Source of the DNA: Anaerolineae bacterium
GTDB lineage: Bacteria > Chloroflexota > Anaerolineae > Promineifilales > Promineifilaceae
Reading direction: 5' to 3'
DNA: 64,000 bases
Assembly (NCBI GenBank): GCA_030425205.1
Contig: JAUIAP010000024.1
Span: 34,028-98,027 of the forward strand
Position numbers and translations under genes: made by a program. The notes under the pieces are model-generated. The model was not told the DNA's origin. It ran no database searches and was given only the letters and a program-made list of their open reading frames with translations. Within the stretch, counting starts at the first letter, position 1; every line of letters begins with the position of its first letter. Below, one piece after another: positions 25,810 through 35,230 of the stretch.

Positions 25810-28800
25810 GTCGTCTCGCATCACAAGCCAAGGGGGGCTACTATGCAATCCACCCCGCCATCACGACCCAAATTGCCCGACACATCACTGCCCCAGATGG
25901 GGGTCGTGTTTATGATCCGTGCTGCGGCAAAGGGGTTGCACTGGTGCAGCTTGCATCTGCCCTATGCCTAGAGCCATTTGGCAACGAGTTGCAACGCTCA
26001 CGGGCAGAAGCAGCGCGTACGGCCGTAGACCAATATCTCGCCCAGCGTAATGGCTCCCCGATTCGTCATCGAGATAAACAGGCAACCCGCGTCTTCTGGT
26101 CGCCGATGCAGCAGATGCAGTGGAAGCGCAACAGCTTCAATCTACTGTATCTCAATTCACCGTATGACCAAGATGAAACGGAGGGGCGACTGGAACTGCT
26201 TTTCCTCAAGCAGACGCGCCCCGCCCTCTGTGCAGATGGTGTGCTGGTGTGGGTTATCCCACAAATGGTGCTGTCGTTTCGCGCTGTGGCTGAGTATGTT
26301 GCCAGCCATTTTCATGATCTGCGCGTGGTGGCACATTCGGCCGAACATCGCCACTTTAACGAAGTCACACTCTTTGGCATCCACAATAGCCGCGCCACCC
26401 AACCCGATGATGCAACCATCGAACACCTCCGCGCCATCGGTCGCAGTGAGGTAGAAATACCTGTCATAGATGAGGTAGACGACTTTATATATACGCTGCC
26501 CAAAGTGCCTGTCTCAGCGTCTGCCTTCAAGTTTATGGCAGAGCGGATCGCTATCGAAGATGTATTGCGCGAGACGCAGAAACATGGGGTGCTGAATTCG
26601 GCCGAATTCCAACAACATGTCGCACCCCAACGCTCGCAAACAGAAACGTTTCGGCCGATGACCCCACTCCGTCGCGGTCATCTTGTCAACGTCATTGCCG
26701 CTGGCATGTTGAACAACCAAATCTTGACGCATGAAAACGGGCAAACGCTGTTCATTAAAGGTCAGACGTACAAGGCGATGCAGCGCAGCCAGTATCGTGA
26801 GTATGACAAAGATGATGAAGGGTACACCGAAGTCACAACTGAAACGGAACGGTTTGAAACCCGCATTGTCACGCTTGCGCCCGACGGCACAATTGAACGA
26901 CGCGACGGCAGTCAGCTCGAAGCATTTCTCAAGCAGTGGATTGCACCACTCACCAAAGCGGTTACCAAGCAGTACAAGCCCGTCTACCAATTTGACCAAA
27001 ATGGGTACGCGGATGTATTGCAAACGCTCAACCAAGAACGCACCATCCCCAATACCAACGGAATGCGTGGCCTCCTCCCCGCCCAACAGCACGCCGTCGC
27101 CGCGATTGCGACCCGCTTAGACAAGCGATACCTCGATGCAAAAGATGCGCTGCTGATTGGCGAAATGGGGGTTGGCAAGACGATTATGGGACCCGCCGTG
27201 GCCGCGTGTATTGAAGCCAAGCGCGTCATCGTTATGTGTCCGCCCCATCTCACCGCCAAGTGGGAACGCGAGATAAAACACGTCATTCCCAACGTGCGCG
27301 TGATGCAGCTTAAGAAGATTTCGGATGTAGACACATTCTTCGCACAAGATGCAACAGCCGAACGACCCATCTATGGTGTGATGAAGGAGACGAGCGCACG
27401 GGCAGGGTCAGGCTGGGAGCATTGCTACCAATGGTGTGGTGGCGTGCGGCACAAGTCAGCGCAAAAGCGCAAGAAGCTGGCTGTCGAGTACGACTCTTCA
27501 CTCGTTGCTGCATCTGTAGCGGGTCGATGGAAAGATGAGAATGAAAAAATACCCATCACCATCGCAGGTCGTGAGCATGAAATCACGGCGAAAAAGCTGC
27601 TGATTTACGTGCGCCAGATGCGCGGCCCGCGTGCGCCCAACTCAGGTGTTGCGCTGTATGAAGAAGACCGTCCCAAGATGCCACGCGATTTCGGCCGAAA
27701 GCAGAACACCGTATGGCCTTCTGTGCTAGATTACGAACCGCTTTACCAATACACGCGCCGCTACGCCAAGAACAAACGCGGCCTAACGATGCGTGAAGCA
27801 TGGCAACGCCAAAACAAACTACGTGCCAATCTCCAGTTAGGTTATGAGGCGTACAGCCCACTCGCGCCACACCGCCTCTCGCCTGCCAAACCAGACGGCT
27901 GGGCAAAGTGGCCGCTGGCGACGTACATCCACAAACGGTACAAGGGAGAAACAGACCTGCTACTCGTCGATGAAGCGCATGAGATGAAGGGTCACGACTC
28001 AGATCGGGGGTACGCCTTCGGTCGCCTGATTAACGCCTCCAAGAAAGTGCTTGGCCTCACGGGAACGATTTACGGCGGCAAAGCCAGTACGCTGTTCAGC
28101 CTTCTCTACCGCATGAGCTACACGATGCAGCGCACCTACGGTCACCGCGACATCGCACGCTGGACAAAAGAGTATGGCATTTTGCAAGAGGTGGAGCGCA
28201 TCCGCTTTGATGCAAATGGACAGCAGACGGGCAACAGCCGCAGTAACGTAACGGTAAAAGAGTTACCCGGTGCCTCCCCTTCCATGATGCGCTGGCTGTT
28301 AGATCGCAGCGTCTTTGTCGCGCTTGAAGATATGGGGTTTGCGCTGCCAGATTACAAGGAAGCCCCCGTTCTGCTAGAGATGTCCCCTGCAATGCAGGCG
28401 CAGTACGACATTCTGCACGCCACCCTCAAAACGGAACTTAAAGAGATGCTGATTCGCAATGACCGCTCTCTGCTGGCAGCGTATCTACAAGCCCTATTGT
28501 CATGGCCAGACAGCCCCTGGCGAGCAAAGATGGTGCGCCATCCACGCAGTGACAGAGTCGTCGCCTACATACCTGGGCTACCCAACATGCCCGTGGGTGT
28601 TGCACCCAAAGAGGCGGAGATTTTACGCAAAATCCAAGCCGAGATTGCCGCAGGTCGTAAGGTGCTGCTGCTCTGCCAGCAGACGGCGACGCTCGACATT
28701 ACGCCACAGTGGCAAGATTTACTGGAGCGACACAACATCCGCACGGCGATCTTGAAGTGTGAACCAGCCAAGCGGGAAGAGTGGATTGAGAAACAGTCCG

Positions 28801-29438
28801 AGCTTGGCACACAGGTCATCATCTCACACCCGCGTCGTGTGCAAACTGGATTGGACATCATCGACTTCCCCACCATCATCTGGATGGCGATTGACTATTC
28901 AGTGTACACCGTCAAGCAAGCGTCACGGCGTAGTTATCGGATTGGACAGCTCAAAGATGTGGCGGTGCAGTTCTGTGCGTATCGCGGCACGCTCCAAGAG
29001 CAAGCGTTGCGTTTAGTGGCTGCGAAAATGGCGGCGACTGACCGCATCGACGGCAACACGATTGCGACCGACTCACTGACTGAACTCGACGACATGGTGC
29101 AGGGCGACCTTATCACGACGTTGGCACGGATCGTGGTAGGTGAAGAAGAGCTGACTGCCCCCTCACTGGCAGATGCGTTTGCCGAAGCAAACGGTGCGCT
29201 GCGTGATAATCTGGCCTATCTCGGTACTGACGCGCCGACCGTCACCAATGGTGCTGCGACGATACCGCTACCAGAGAAGGACGTGCCAGATATTATTCTG
29301 CCAATGGAAAGCCTGATCCTCACATTGACAAATGGCACTGGTAAAGCAGCGTCATCCAAAACGGTCGCGCCTGTTCTGTCGCCGCCCGTTACGACAGAGC
29401 GACCCCGCAATCTCTTGGAACTGTTGAGGGGGGCGTAA
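25806..29438 (+). CDS. DUF6094-type methyltransferase fused to a SNF2-family helicase
   Basis: This 1210-residue protein starts at GTG 25806. Residues ~1-230 form a Rossmann methyltransferase-like module of the DUF6094 type: GGYYAIHPA, VYDPCCGKGVALVQLA (SAM motif I) and LNSPYDQ in place of the usual N-P-P-Y. Residues ~420-1110 are a SNF2-like ATPase: GEMGVGKT (Walker A, ~452), CPPHLTAKWEREI, VDEAHEMK (~722), LGLTGTIYGG, and motif V/VI QTGLDIIDF, then QASRRSYRIGQ. The spacing between motifs I and II is unusually long (~270 residues). It is expected to translocate on the element's DNA, perhaps for replication or host take-over. It is one of the largest genes on the element. Confidence 0.8.
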   Translation: MSRLASQAKGGYYAIHPAITTQIARHITAPDGGRVYDPCCGKGVALVQLASALCLEPFGNELQRSRAEAARTAVDQYLAQRNGSPIRHRDKQATRVFWSPMQQMQWKRNSFNLLYLNSPYDQDETEGRLELLFLKQTRPALCADGVLVWVIPQMVLSFRAVAEYVASHFHDLRVVAHSAEHRHFNEVTLFGIHNSRATQPDDATIEHLRAIGRSEVEIPVIDEVDDFIYTLPKVPVSASAFKFMAERIAIEDVLRETQKHGVLNSAEFQQHVAPQRSQTETFRPMTPLRRGHLVNVIAAGMLNNQILTHENGQTLFIKGQTYKAMQRSQYREYDKDDEGYTEVTTETERFETRIVTLAPDGTIERRDGSQLEAFLKQWIAPLTKAVTKQYKPVYQFDQNGYADVLQTLNQERTIPNTNGMRGLLPAQQHAVAAIATRLDKRYLDAKDALLIGEMGVGKTIMGPAVAACIEAKRVIVMCPPHLTAKWEREIKHVIPNVRVMQLKKISDVDTFFAQDATAERPIYGVMKETSARAGSGWEHCYQWCGGVRHKSAQKRKKLAVEYDSSLVAASVAGRWKDENEKIPITIAGREHEITAKKLLIYVRQMRGPRAPNSGVALYEEDRPKMPRDFGRKQNTVWPSVLDYEPLYQYTRRYAKNKRGLTMREAWQRQNKLRANLQLGYEAYSPLAPHRLSPAKPDGWAKWPLATYIHKRYKGETDLLLVDEAHEMKGHDSDRGYAFGRLINASKKVLGLTGTIYGGKASTLFSLLYRMSYTMQRTYGHRDIARWTKEYGILQEVERIRFDANGQQTGNSRSNVTVKELPGASPSMMRWLLDRSVFVALEDMGFALPDYKEAPVLLEMSPAMQAQYDILHATLKTELKEMLIRNDRSLLAAYLQALLSWPDSPWRAKMVRHPRSDRVVAYIPGLPNMPVGVAPKEAEILRKIQAEIAAGRKVLLLCQQTATLDITPQWQDLLERHNIRTAILKCEPAKREEWIEKQSELGTQVIISHPRRVQTGLDIIDFPTIIWMAIDYSVYTVKQASRRSYRIGQLKDVAVQFCAYRGTLQEQALRLVAAKMAATDRIDGNTIATDSLTELDDMVQGDLITTLARIVVGEEELTAPSLADAFAEANGALRDNLAYLGTDAPTVTNGAATIPLPEKDVPDIILPMESLILTLTNGTGKAASSKTVAPVLSPPVTTERPRNLLELLRGA

Positions 29439-29725
29439 TGGATGCAAAAGTTCTCGCCTGCCTCAGCGATGATTTAGCCTTGGTCAATGATCGTTTGAGT
29501 CACACGACTTGGTGGGTGGGTGTTTCGGCCGATCCACCAACTGACTCACCGCATCCTGTCAAGATTACCCTCACGCTCACCTGCGATGAACCAAAAGAGC
29601 CTTACTACAGCGTGACCTGCTGCGGCGTTGATCGTGCGACGCGCGTGCTGTGGCAACTGTGCGGGATTGGCCTATGGCAGTTCAGTATTGATGCGTTCCC
29701 CCCACCCCCTTGGACGAGAACGTAA
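29438..29725 (+). CDS. Small orphan protein downstream of the helicase fusion
   Basis: This 95-residue protein shares the A of the helicase stop (TAATG). It is Cys-rich in the second half (VTCCGVDRATRVLWQLCG). No family is recognised. It is probably co-expressed with the helicase. Confidence 0.55.
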   Translation: MDAKVLACLSDDLALVNDRLSHTTWWVGVSADPPTDSPHPVKITLTLTCDEPKEPYYSVTCCGVDRATRVLWQLCGIGLWQFSIDAFPPPPWTRT

Positions 29726-29758
29726 AAGATTCGATGAATAAGAATGCAGATTTCGTCA

Positions 29759-29815
29759 ATAACGCAGATTCTTTCAGCGTTGACTTCTTATCCGCGCTAT
29801 CCGTGTAATCTGCGT
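29759..29815. repeat. Intergenic inverted repeat AACGCAGATT/AATCTGCGTT
   Basis: The arms are ten bases each and separated by ~37 bases that contain further ATCCG words. It is one of the dispersed palindromic elements of the window and has no T-tract. Confidence 0.6.
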
Positions 29816-29879
29816 TCACGCCTACATGTAACACAACCCACAACCGACTGGCTGAATGCAATTTCGGCCGATTTCACCC

Positions 29880-30077
29880 ATGCTAACCAAAACCACGATT
29901 CGCAAAGAAACAGCAGACGAAAAACGCGCCCGTGCAGATGCCTTGCATAAATTGACTACCGCTACTCGCAATCTCATTGAGGATGTCGCGTGGACAGTTG
30001 AAGACCCCGACGTCATTTGCATAATCGCTGAAAAGATCGAAACCCTCCTAGATGAAGCCATCACGATACAAGAATGA
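29880..30077 (+). CDS. Small helical orphan protein
   Basis: ATG 29880 gives 65 residues, mostly one long charged helix (TADEKRARADALHKLTTATR) and a second acidic helix ending ETLLDEAITIQE. It is probably a small DNA-associated or adaptor protein. No family is recognised. Confidence 0.45.
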   Translation: MLTKTTIRKETADEKRARADALHKLTTATRNLIEDVAWTVEDPDVICIIAEKIETLLDEAITIQE

Positions 30078-30126
30078 GATATGAAAGGAGGAGCTCTTTT
30101 TCATCCTTCTTCATCCCCTCCTAACC

Positions 30127-30744
30127 ATGAAAAATAATAACCTACGCTTTACCGCCATCGGCGGCCTGTTGCTGGTCGCCATTCTCGCCTTTGAGATATT
30201 TAATTTCGACACAACCCGCTTCGCCCTTAGCCATCTGCTAGGGGCGACTTCGTTTATGGGGGTGTCGTGGGCGATCATTCTTGCCATTGCATTCTGTGGC
30301 ATTGATTTCGCAGGCTTGCTGCATTTGTTTACGCCAGACAGTAGTCAAGCTGCACCGCAATATGTCTGGTATATGCTCGGTGCATGGCTATGCGGTGCGA
30401 CGCTCAACGCAGTTCTGACGTGGTACGCCGTATCGCTGACACTCCTTCAAGTCGATGCTGGCACGATTGTTCTTTCGCAAGCTCAGTTGCTGCAAATCGT
30501 ACCTACGTTTATTGCCCTGCTCGTTTGGCTGATACGAATTTTGTTCATCGCGTCGCTCTCCGTGATGGGCAACGCACTGTTATCGCTTGGCTACACGCCT
30601 CGGTATCGTGTTGTCACAGATGACCCCAACCAACCACAAATCCCCCTGCGCCAACGCGCTCACTTGCGCGCGACGGGACGTGAGCCGCCCTTATCCTCGG
30701 ATCTTCCTGCCAGACCACGCATGAATGTGAGGCAGGAAGAGTAA
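30127..30744 (+). CDS. Multi-pass membrane protein with a basic cytoplasmic tail
   Basis: This 205-residue protein has about four hydrophobic helices: residues ~10-28, 38-60, 78-105 and 120-150. A polar, Arg/Pro-rich C-terminus (from RYRVVTDD) follows. No conserved motif is recognised. Being on a mobilisable element, it could be a conjugation accessory or entry-exclusion protein, but nothing in the sequence proves it. Confidence 0.55.
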   Translation: MKNNNLRFTAIGGLLLVAILAFEIFNFDTTRFALSHLLGATSFMGVSWAIILAIAFCGIDFAGLLHLFTPDSSQAAPQYVWYMLGAWLCGATLNAVLTWYAVSLTLLQVDAGTIVLSQAQLLQIVPTFIALLVWLIRILFIASLSVMGNALLSLGYTPRYRVVTDDPNQPQIPLRQRAHLRATGREPPLSSDLPARPRMNVRQEE

Positions 30745-30745
30745 C

Positions 30746-30831
30746 TGTCCACGGAGCGCACGGAAATACACGGAGGAAGAAGTCTGCTATTCATTCTCTT
30801 TTCTCCGTGTCCTTCGTGTTATCCGTGGACA
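30746..30831. repeat. Long imperfect inverted repeat of CACGGA words
   Basis: TGTCCACGGA at 30746 pairs with TCCGTGGACA ending at 30831, and further CACGGA/TCCGTG words extend the stem. It lies between stop 30744 and the leader of the next gene. Confidence 0.75.
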
Positions 30832-30891
30832 TCTTCTTTTTGCTTCAAATACAGGTTCTCCCCCAACAACACGGCGGTTGGAAGCGTAAGA

Positions 30892-30928
30892 GCGGCTAAC
30901 GCCGCCAAGGGCGAAATGGATAGCAAAG
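30892..30928 (+). promoter_or_regulatory. Tandem stem-loop leader (copy E)
   Basis: GCGGC-TAAC-GCCGC forms stem 1 with the same TAAC loop as copies A and B. After the spacer CAAGGGCGAAATG comes stem 2 (GATAGC-AAAGA-GCTATT). It is the leader of the SSB-tail protein gene. Confidence 0.5.
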
Positions 30929-30976
30929 AGCTATTCACAAACCTAAAGATGGCAATAGCCAAAGGAGCAAACGACG

Positions 30977-31855
30977 ATGAACATTCAACTTCCACAATTA
31001 CAAATCAATGACGACCTGTATATCGAAGAAAACGAACAGGGGTATCCCGCGATTGCGTGGCACGGCAAGTACAAGGGGGATGCGACTTCCAAAGAGTACG
31101 GTGGTTTCTTTGCCATCGACGTGGATGCAATTGAAGGCGTCCCAGAAGGGTGGGAAGAGACGGAAATTCAGTATGGGGACGATGATCCCGATGCAGATTT
31201 CGTGCCTGTCTACATGACGCGCAATTTGGTCTGTACGCCAATTGGTGTTCGCAAACGCACGATTATCACCGACGAGAATGAGCAGGAACACGTCTATCCA
31301 TGGCGCACGCCCAAACGCCAGCGCGTGGAAGGCAAGTTCACCAGCCATTTTCAGGTGATGGTGATGGTGCCGGGTCTGGATGAGCCTGTTGTGCTGGGTT
31401 TGCATGGGCAGACGAAGACGACCTCATGGGACAATGACGAGGGCGGACGCTATCGTGACAACAACTTTGCCACTGGCGTGGAGCAGCTTTTGCGGTCGTT
31501 CGCCAATGCAGCCAGTCAGCAAAATGGTTACCCACTGCCGACCCTCTGCCTATGGCAAATCGCGTTGCAGCCGTTGTTTGTTAGCGGCAAGTCACATTAT
31601 GTGAAGATGGGCAGCGGCAAGAAGGTGTCGCACATGAATCCGTTCACCGCTCGTATGAACCCCACCTCGCCCGACTACATCGACGCGACATTTGTGGGTG
31701 AAGAAGCATTTGCCACTTTCCAAACGTTGCGTCAAGAGGTAGCGACTGAGTGGGAAAAGCAGTGGAAGGATGTGGCCGCGATGCGCGAGCTGAATCAGAC
31801 ACGACCTGAGTTCAATGCGCCAGTTGTTGAAGAGGATGAGGTGATCCCATTCTAA
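30977..31855 (+). CDS. Putative plasmid/phage-type ssDNA-binding protein with an SSB-like acidic tail
   Basis: This 292-residue protein has AAAGGAG 10 bases upstream. The body is rich in strands and aromatic residues (HVYPWRTPKRQRVEGKF, HFQVMVMVPGLDEPVVLGL) and has an Arg/Lys-rich middle. The C-terminus, VVEEDEVIPF, closely resembles the acidic SSB tail D-D-D-I-P-F that binds replication partners. This suggests a single-strand-binding protein for the element. The OB fold itself cannot be assigned by eye. Confidence 0.6.
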   Translation: MNIQLPQLQINDDLYIEENEQGYPAIAWHGKYKGDATSKEYGGFFAIDVDAIEGVPEGWEETEIQYGDDDPDADFVPVYMTRNLVCTPIGVRKRTIITDENEQEHVYPWRTPKRQRVEGKFTSHFQVMVMVPGLDEPVVLGLHGQTKTTSWDNDEGGRYRDNNFATGVEQLLRSFANAASQQNGYPLPTLCLWQIALQPLFVSGKSHYVKMGSGKKVSHMNPFTARMNPTSPDYIDATFVGEEAFATFQTLRQEVATEWEKQWKDVAAMRELNQTRPEFNAPVVEEDEVIPF

Positions 31856-31870
31856 TCCTTAGTTATATTA

Positions 31871-31905
31871 AAGCATGCGATCTAGGTCGTGTGCTTTTTT
31901 ATTTT
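31871..31905 (+). terminator. Intrinsic terminator after the SSB-like gene
   Basis: AAGCATGCGA and TCGTGTGCTT pair over 10 positions (two G-T) around a 6-base loop, followed by a T run. It starts 15 bases after the stop codon. Confidence 0.8.
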
Positions 31906-32127
31906 TGTAAGTGAATTGGCAGAAACGCGTCAAAAAACGTTTGCCCAATTTCGCCAGTACGGTGACGATTGGATGTGGCAAGAATCTCCATACAGAAACG
32001 GAATCTCCAACAACTACTGGATGTGGTATCACGTCTGCGAGGACGAGATAAATTATCGCGGCGCAATCAGTTCGATGAAGTCGAGGATTCCTGTTTAGGC
32101 AGCATCCAAGACAACTGTGGCAACTCT
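31897..32127 (+). other. Possible C-terminal gene remnant
   Basis: A frame open to TAG at 32096-32098 reads a protein-like sequence with WMWQESPYRNGISNNYWMWYH but begins inside the terminator and has no ribosome site. It may be the tail of a lost gene at the junction with the reverse-strand cargo block. Confidence 0.3.
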
Positions 32128-33111
32128 TCACAAAGAAGGAACCACAATCACGACATTTCCCTTTTTGCGCCCTGTTTCAACATAGCGATGTGCGTCAGCC
32201 GTCTTTTCGAGCGGATAACACCTGTCAATGACCGCTCGAATTTTGCCAGCTTCAATCAGTTTCTTTAGCACAACAAGGTCTTTCTTGATCGCGCTGGCTG
32301 ATCGGACATAGGTGGCTACGAGGATCGCTTTTTTTCGGCCGAAAAAGCGCGTCCACAACATCGGCAAAATCGTCGCCGCATTGCCAGAATCGAGATAAAT
32401 TCCGTCTGGCGTCAAAGAGCCTTTGCATTCCGCAAACGACCGCTTGCCGACCGTATCGAAAATGATGTCATATTGCTGCCCATTTTTCGTGAAGTCTTCC
32501 GTTCTGTAGTCGATAACGCTGTCCGCGCCAATCGACCTCACCAGCTCAAAATTGGCAGCGCTGCACACCGCGGTGACTTCAGCCCCATAATTCTTAGCAA
32601 CCTGAACCGCCGCTGTGCCGACCGCTCCCGATGCACCATAAATCAACACCTTATGGCCTTGCTGCACGTTGGCGTTGTTGTGTAGAAAGTTGATCGCCGT
32701 TAAGCCACCCTCGACGACAGCGGCAGCCTCGTTATAGTTGAGGTTGTCTGGCTTATGCAGCATTGCGCCATCCTCAGGCATACATTTATACTCAGCATAC
32801 GCGCCGGGCGTGGTTGCGCCCGTCATGCCAAATACGGAGTCGCCCACCTTAAAAGCGGTGACATCTTTGCCCATCGCTGCAACTTCTCCAGCAAACTCGA
32901 CACCTAAAATGTTGTTTTTGGGCTTGAGCAGACCTGAGAATAGTCTGGCAAACGCGGGCTTGCCAGTTCGTGCGCTGAGTCCAGCGGTGGTGGCAGTTGC
33001 AGCGTGAACGTTGACCAACACCTCGTTATCTTTTGGATTTGGCTTTGCGACTTCTTGCAGATGCAGCACGTCAGGTGTGCCATATCGGGTACACACAATT
33101 GCATTCATCAT
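32128..33111 (-). CDS. MDR-family NAD(P)H:quinone oxidoreductase / zinc-type alcohol dehydrogenase-like protein
   Basis: This 327-residue protein shows the N-terminal GroES-like fold (VLVNVHAATATTAGL, GVEFAGEVAAMG, FKVGDSVFG) and the Rossmann domain VLIYGASGAVGTAAVQVAKNYG. The catalytic zinc ligands of true alcohol dehydrogenases are not evident, so a quinone-oxidoreductase-type enzyme is more likely. GGACTC lies upstream on the reverse strand. It overlaps the end of the DUF6326 gene by a few bases, so the two are an operon. Confidence 0.85.
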   Translation of the reverse strand: MMNAIVCTRYGTPDVLHLQEVAKPNPKDNEVLVNVHAATATTAGLSARTGKPAFARLFSGLLKPKNNILGVEFAGEVAAMGKDVTAFKVGDSVFGMTGATTPGAYAEYKCMPEDGAMLHKPDNLNYNEAAAVVEGGLTAINFLHNNANVQQGHKVLIYGASGAVGTAAVQVAKNYGAEVTAVCSAANFELVRSIGADSVIDYRTEDFTKNGQQYDIIFDTVGKRSFAECKGSLTPDGIYLDSGNAATILPMLWTRFFGRKKAILVATYVRSASAIKKDLVVLKKLIEAGKIRAVIDRCYPLEKTADAHRYVETGRKKGNVVIVVPSL

Positions 33112-33566
33112 GATGTTTGAGTCCCCTTGAGTAGGTTTAACCCCGTAGACGAATCCCGACCCTCTTTGCTCACGCTTGAACGCCAGCGAATTGAAATCAT
33201 GATGATGGCCACAAACCCGATCAATTCAGCACCCAAAAAGAACATGTTGTCCAAATCGGGAGATGGATTACTGACCATCTCCAAGCCGATGGTAAAGAGT
33301 GCAGCCACAATATTCACAAGCCAGTTGATATTGTTAGGCAGGACTCTCGATAGAACGATCATGGCAATCGGCAACTCAATCGTTATTGCAGCGATAAGCA
33401 GTGTCGAATCACTGACCGCGAAGCCACCACCTAGCAGTTGCTCGATAAAGGCTGGATTGGCAAATTCGTGCAAACCCATAAAAAAGTGGTTGACAAAAAA
33501 GAATATCCAAAGGGAGGACAAAATGCCTCTTGTTTGGTGATCGCGTAGTTGATGTTGTATGTTCAT
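33108..33566 (-). CDS. DUF6326-family membrane protein
   Basis: ATG 33566 has AAAGGAAG upstream and is preferred to the longer frame starting at 33683. This 152-residue protein has four hydrophobic segments (ILSSLWIFFFVNHFFMGL, LLIAAITIELPIAMIVLS, LVNIVAALFTIGLEM, ELIGFVAIIMISI), the family pattern. Function is unknown for the family. A second copy lies at 34477. Confidence 0.8.
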   Translation of the reverse strand: MNIQHQLRDHQTRGILSSLWIFFFVNHFFMGLHEFANPAFIEQLLGGGFAVSDSTLLIAAITIELPIAMIVLSRVLPNNINWLVNIVAALFTIGLEMVSNPSPDLDNMFFLGAELIGFVAIIMISIRWRSSVSKEGRDSSTGLNLLKGTQTS

Positions 33567-33640
33567 TGAAAGTCTTCCTTTTACTAAATGCAAACTATTC
33601 TTGTGGCTCCTGTTTTGAAGCCATGTTAAGTGTGATGGCG

Positions 33641-34342
33641 TTATTTGCGACGTATCGGCCGCAGTTGAGTTGCGATGAGCCACTCAGCGATGAGGATGTT
33701 GATTAACCAGCCAGCCCCCATCGAAACGGCGCGGTTATTGAGCGAGAGTTCCTGCTGAAGGATGGAAATTGGAATTTGGGTAAACACCTGCGTGCCAGCA
33801 CCCATTGCCAATGCGTAGGCGCGAATCATCCACGCGCCGTGCTGCCGAAATTTACGCCGCCGAATGGCATCTACTGCCAGCATAAGGGCGACGATCATGC
33901 CGCCACCGACAAAAAGCCGCATGATGTAGACTGCGATTCCGTCGTGAGCTGGCCACGGGTAGAAATGCGACATCCAGAGGCCAGATAGGGCGGTCACAAA
34001 CCCAGCGGGGATTAGGATTCGGCCGATCCGTCGATGCAGCCTTAAATGATGCCGCCTAAAGCGCGGCGCAAATTGCAATGCACCCAGTAGCGAATACAGA
34101 ATTACGCTGATAATATGTAGGACGACGGGCAACGGTTGGGCGAGAATCCGGTCAGGCACTGGCACGGATACAATTTCAGTGCCGATTGCCAGTTGGAGCA
34201 GACGAACGAAGCCGCCAGCCGCTGGAACAAAACTGAGCAAAATCAGGCCGATAGGGATTAGGATTTCAGATGGAGTCCACTTTTTTCCCATCGCATTTCG
34301 ATTTGTAAATCGGTTTGGTTTTTGGCGTAAATTGACGTTCAT
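33641..34342 (-). CDS. DUF2306-family membrane protein
   Basis: This 233-residue protein has about six hydrophobic helices and the family pattern VVLHIISVILYSLLGALQF, then HRRIGRILIP and HGAWMIRAYALAMGAGTQ. The family is of unknown function. It lies in the same reverse-strand block as two DUF6326 genes; another DUF2306 gene lies at 39325 on the other strand. Confidence 0.8.
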   Translation of the reverse strand: MNVNLRQKPNRFTNRNAMGKKWTPSEILIPIGLILLSFVPAAGGFVRLLQLAIGTEIVSVPVPDRILAQPLPVVLHIISVILYSLLGALQFAPRFRRHHLRLHRRIGRILIPAGFVTALSGLWMSHFYPWPAHDGIAVYIMRLFVGGGMIVALMLAVDAIRRRKFRQHGAWMIRAYALAMGAGTQVFTQIPISILQQELSLNNRAVSMGAGWLINILIAEWLIATQLRPIRRK

Positions 34343-34476
34343 CCAATTTCCTATCTATTTCGAGACAGCGTGAACCGGTGACAGTACGTCGCCTGTCTCT
34401 TGATATGCTGTCAGTTGTCGGTAACTGCGGTTTGCTACTCGCTATCTATCGCTAGATCAAACGAGACTGTAGAGGG

Positions 34477-34932
34477 TTAGCTGTTCGTTAGGGTGGGCGT
34501 TAGTTCGGCCGATGAAGATGCTGTGTTTAGATGAATCGTGGCAACGTTGTCCGACCATGCTCTGGCGTACCAAAAGATCGCAACGAGGGCGGCACATCCG
34601 ACACTGTAAAAGAGTACGTCATCAAAATCGGGCGATATATTATTGGCAATGATCGCAACAATCATGAAGACGGCGGCAGCCATATTCGCCCACCGATTCA
34701 CTCTGACGCTCAGCACCTGAGTCAGAAAAATGAGACCAATCGGAATCAGCAGCACGACGGCAGCAGCGACCAGGATTCCTTGTGATACTTCCATCGTCAG
34801 CATCTCTTCGACATACCCAGCACGAAAGAATTCGTGCAGATCGCGGAATACCATGCTGAACAAAACCACGATCCATAACATGGAAATTCTTATTTTCATC
34901 ATGAGCAAGCGGATGTTTGAACTGTCTGTCAT
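34477..34932 (-). CDS. DUF6326-family membrane protein, second copy
   Basis: ATG 34932 has GGAGATAGAT upstream. This 151-residue protein is paralogous to the protein at 33108 (ISMLWIVVLFSMVFRDLHEF; VVLLIPIGLIFLTQVLSVRV; ANMAAAVFMIVAII), with four hydrophobic segments. Divergence between copies is high, so the duplication is not recent. Confidence 0.75.
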   Translation of the reverse strand: MTDSSNIRLLMMKIRISMLWIVVLFSMVFRDLHEFFRAGYVEEMLTMEVSQGILVAAAVVLLIPIGLIFLTQVLSVRVNRWANMAAAVFMIVAIIANNISPDFDDVLFYSVGCAALVAIFWYARAWSDNVATIHLNTASSSAELTPTLTNS

Positions 34933-34998
34933 ATCTATCTCCAAAAATTTCGATTAGAAGCGGCGGCAATCGAGCGGTCGTTAACAAGCCTATTTCGA

Positions 34999-35226
34999 TT
35001 AATTGCCACTCTCTTTCAGGTCGTAAGAAAATACCGAGTCTAGCGGCACATCAAAGGCTAGGGCGATTCTGAAAGCCAAATCGAGAGATGGCGAGTATTT
35101 CCCCTTTTCTAAAGAGCTGATCGTTTGCCGCGTCACCCCGACAATTTGTGCCAGCTCTTGCTGCGTCATTTCATCATTAAAGAAACGCAGTTTGCGGATG
35201 TTGTTATTGATTGTGTACTTACTCAC
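34999..35226 (-). CDS. XRE-family transcriptional regulator
   Basis: This 75-residue protein is a single helix-turn-helix: MTQQELAQIVGVTRQTISSLEKGKYSPSLDLAFRIALAF, ending VPLDSVFSYD. It lies 4 bases after the stop of the membrane-protein gene at 35231, so both are one operon. Small XRE proteins of this type commonly pair with such a membrane protein. Confidence 0.9.
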   Translation of the reverse strand: MSKYTINNNIRKLRFFNDEMTQQELAQIVGVTRQTISSLEKGKYSPSLDLAFRIALAFDVPLDSVFSYDLKESGN

Positions 35227-35230
35227 GACT

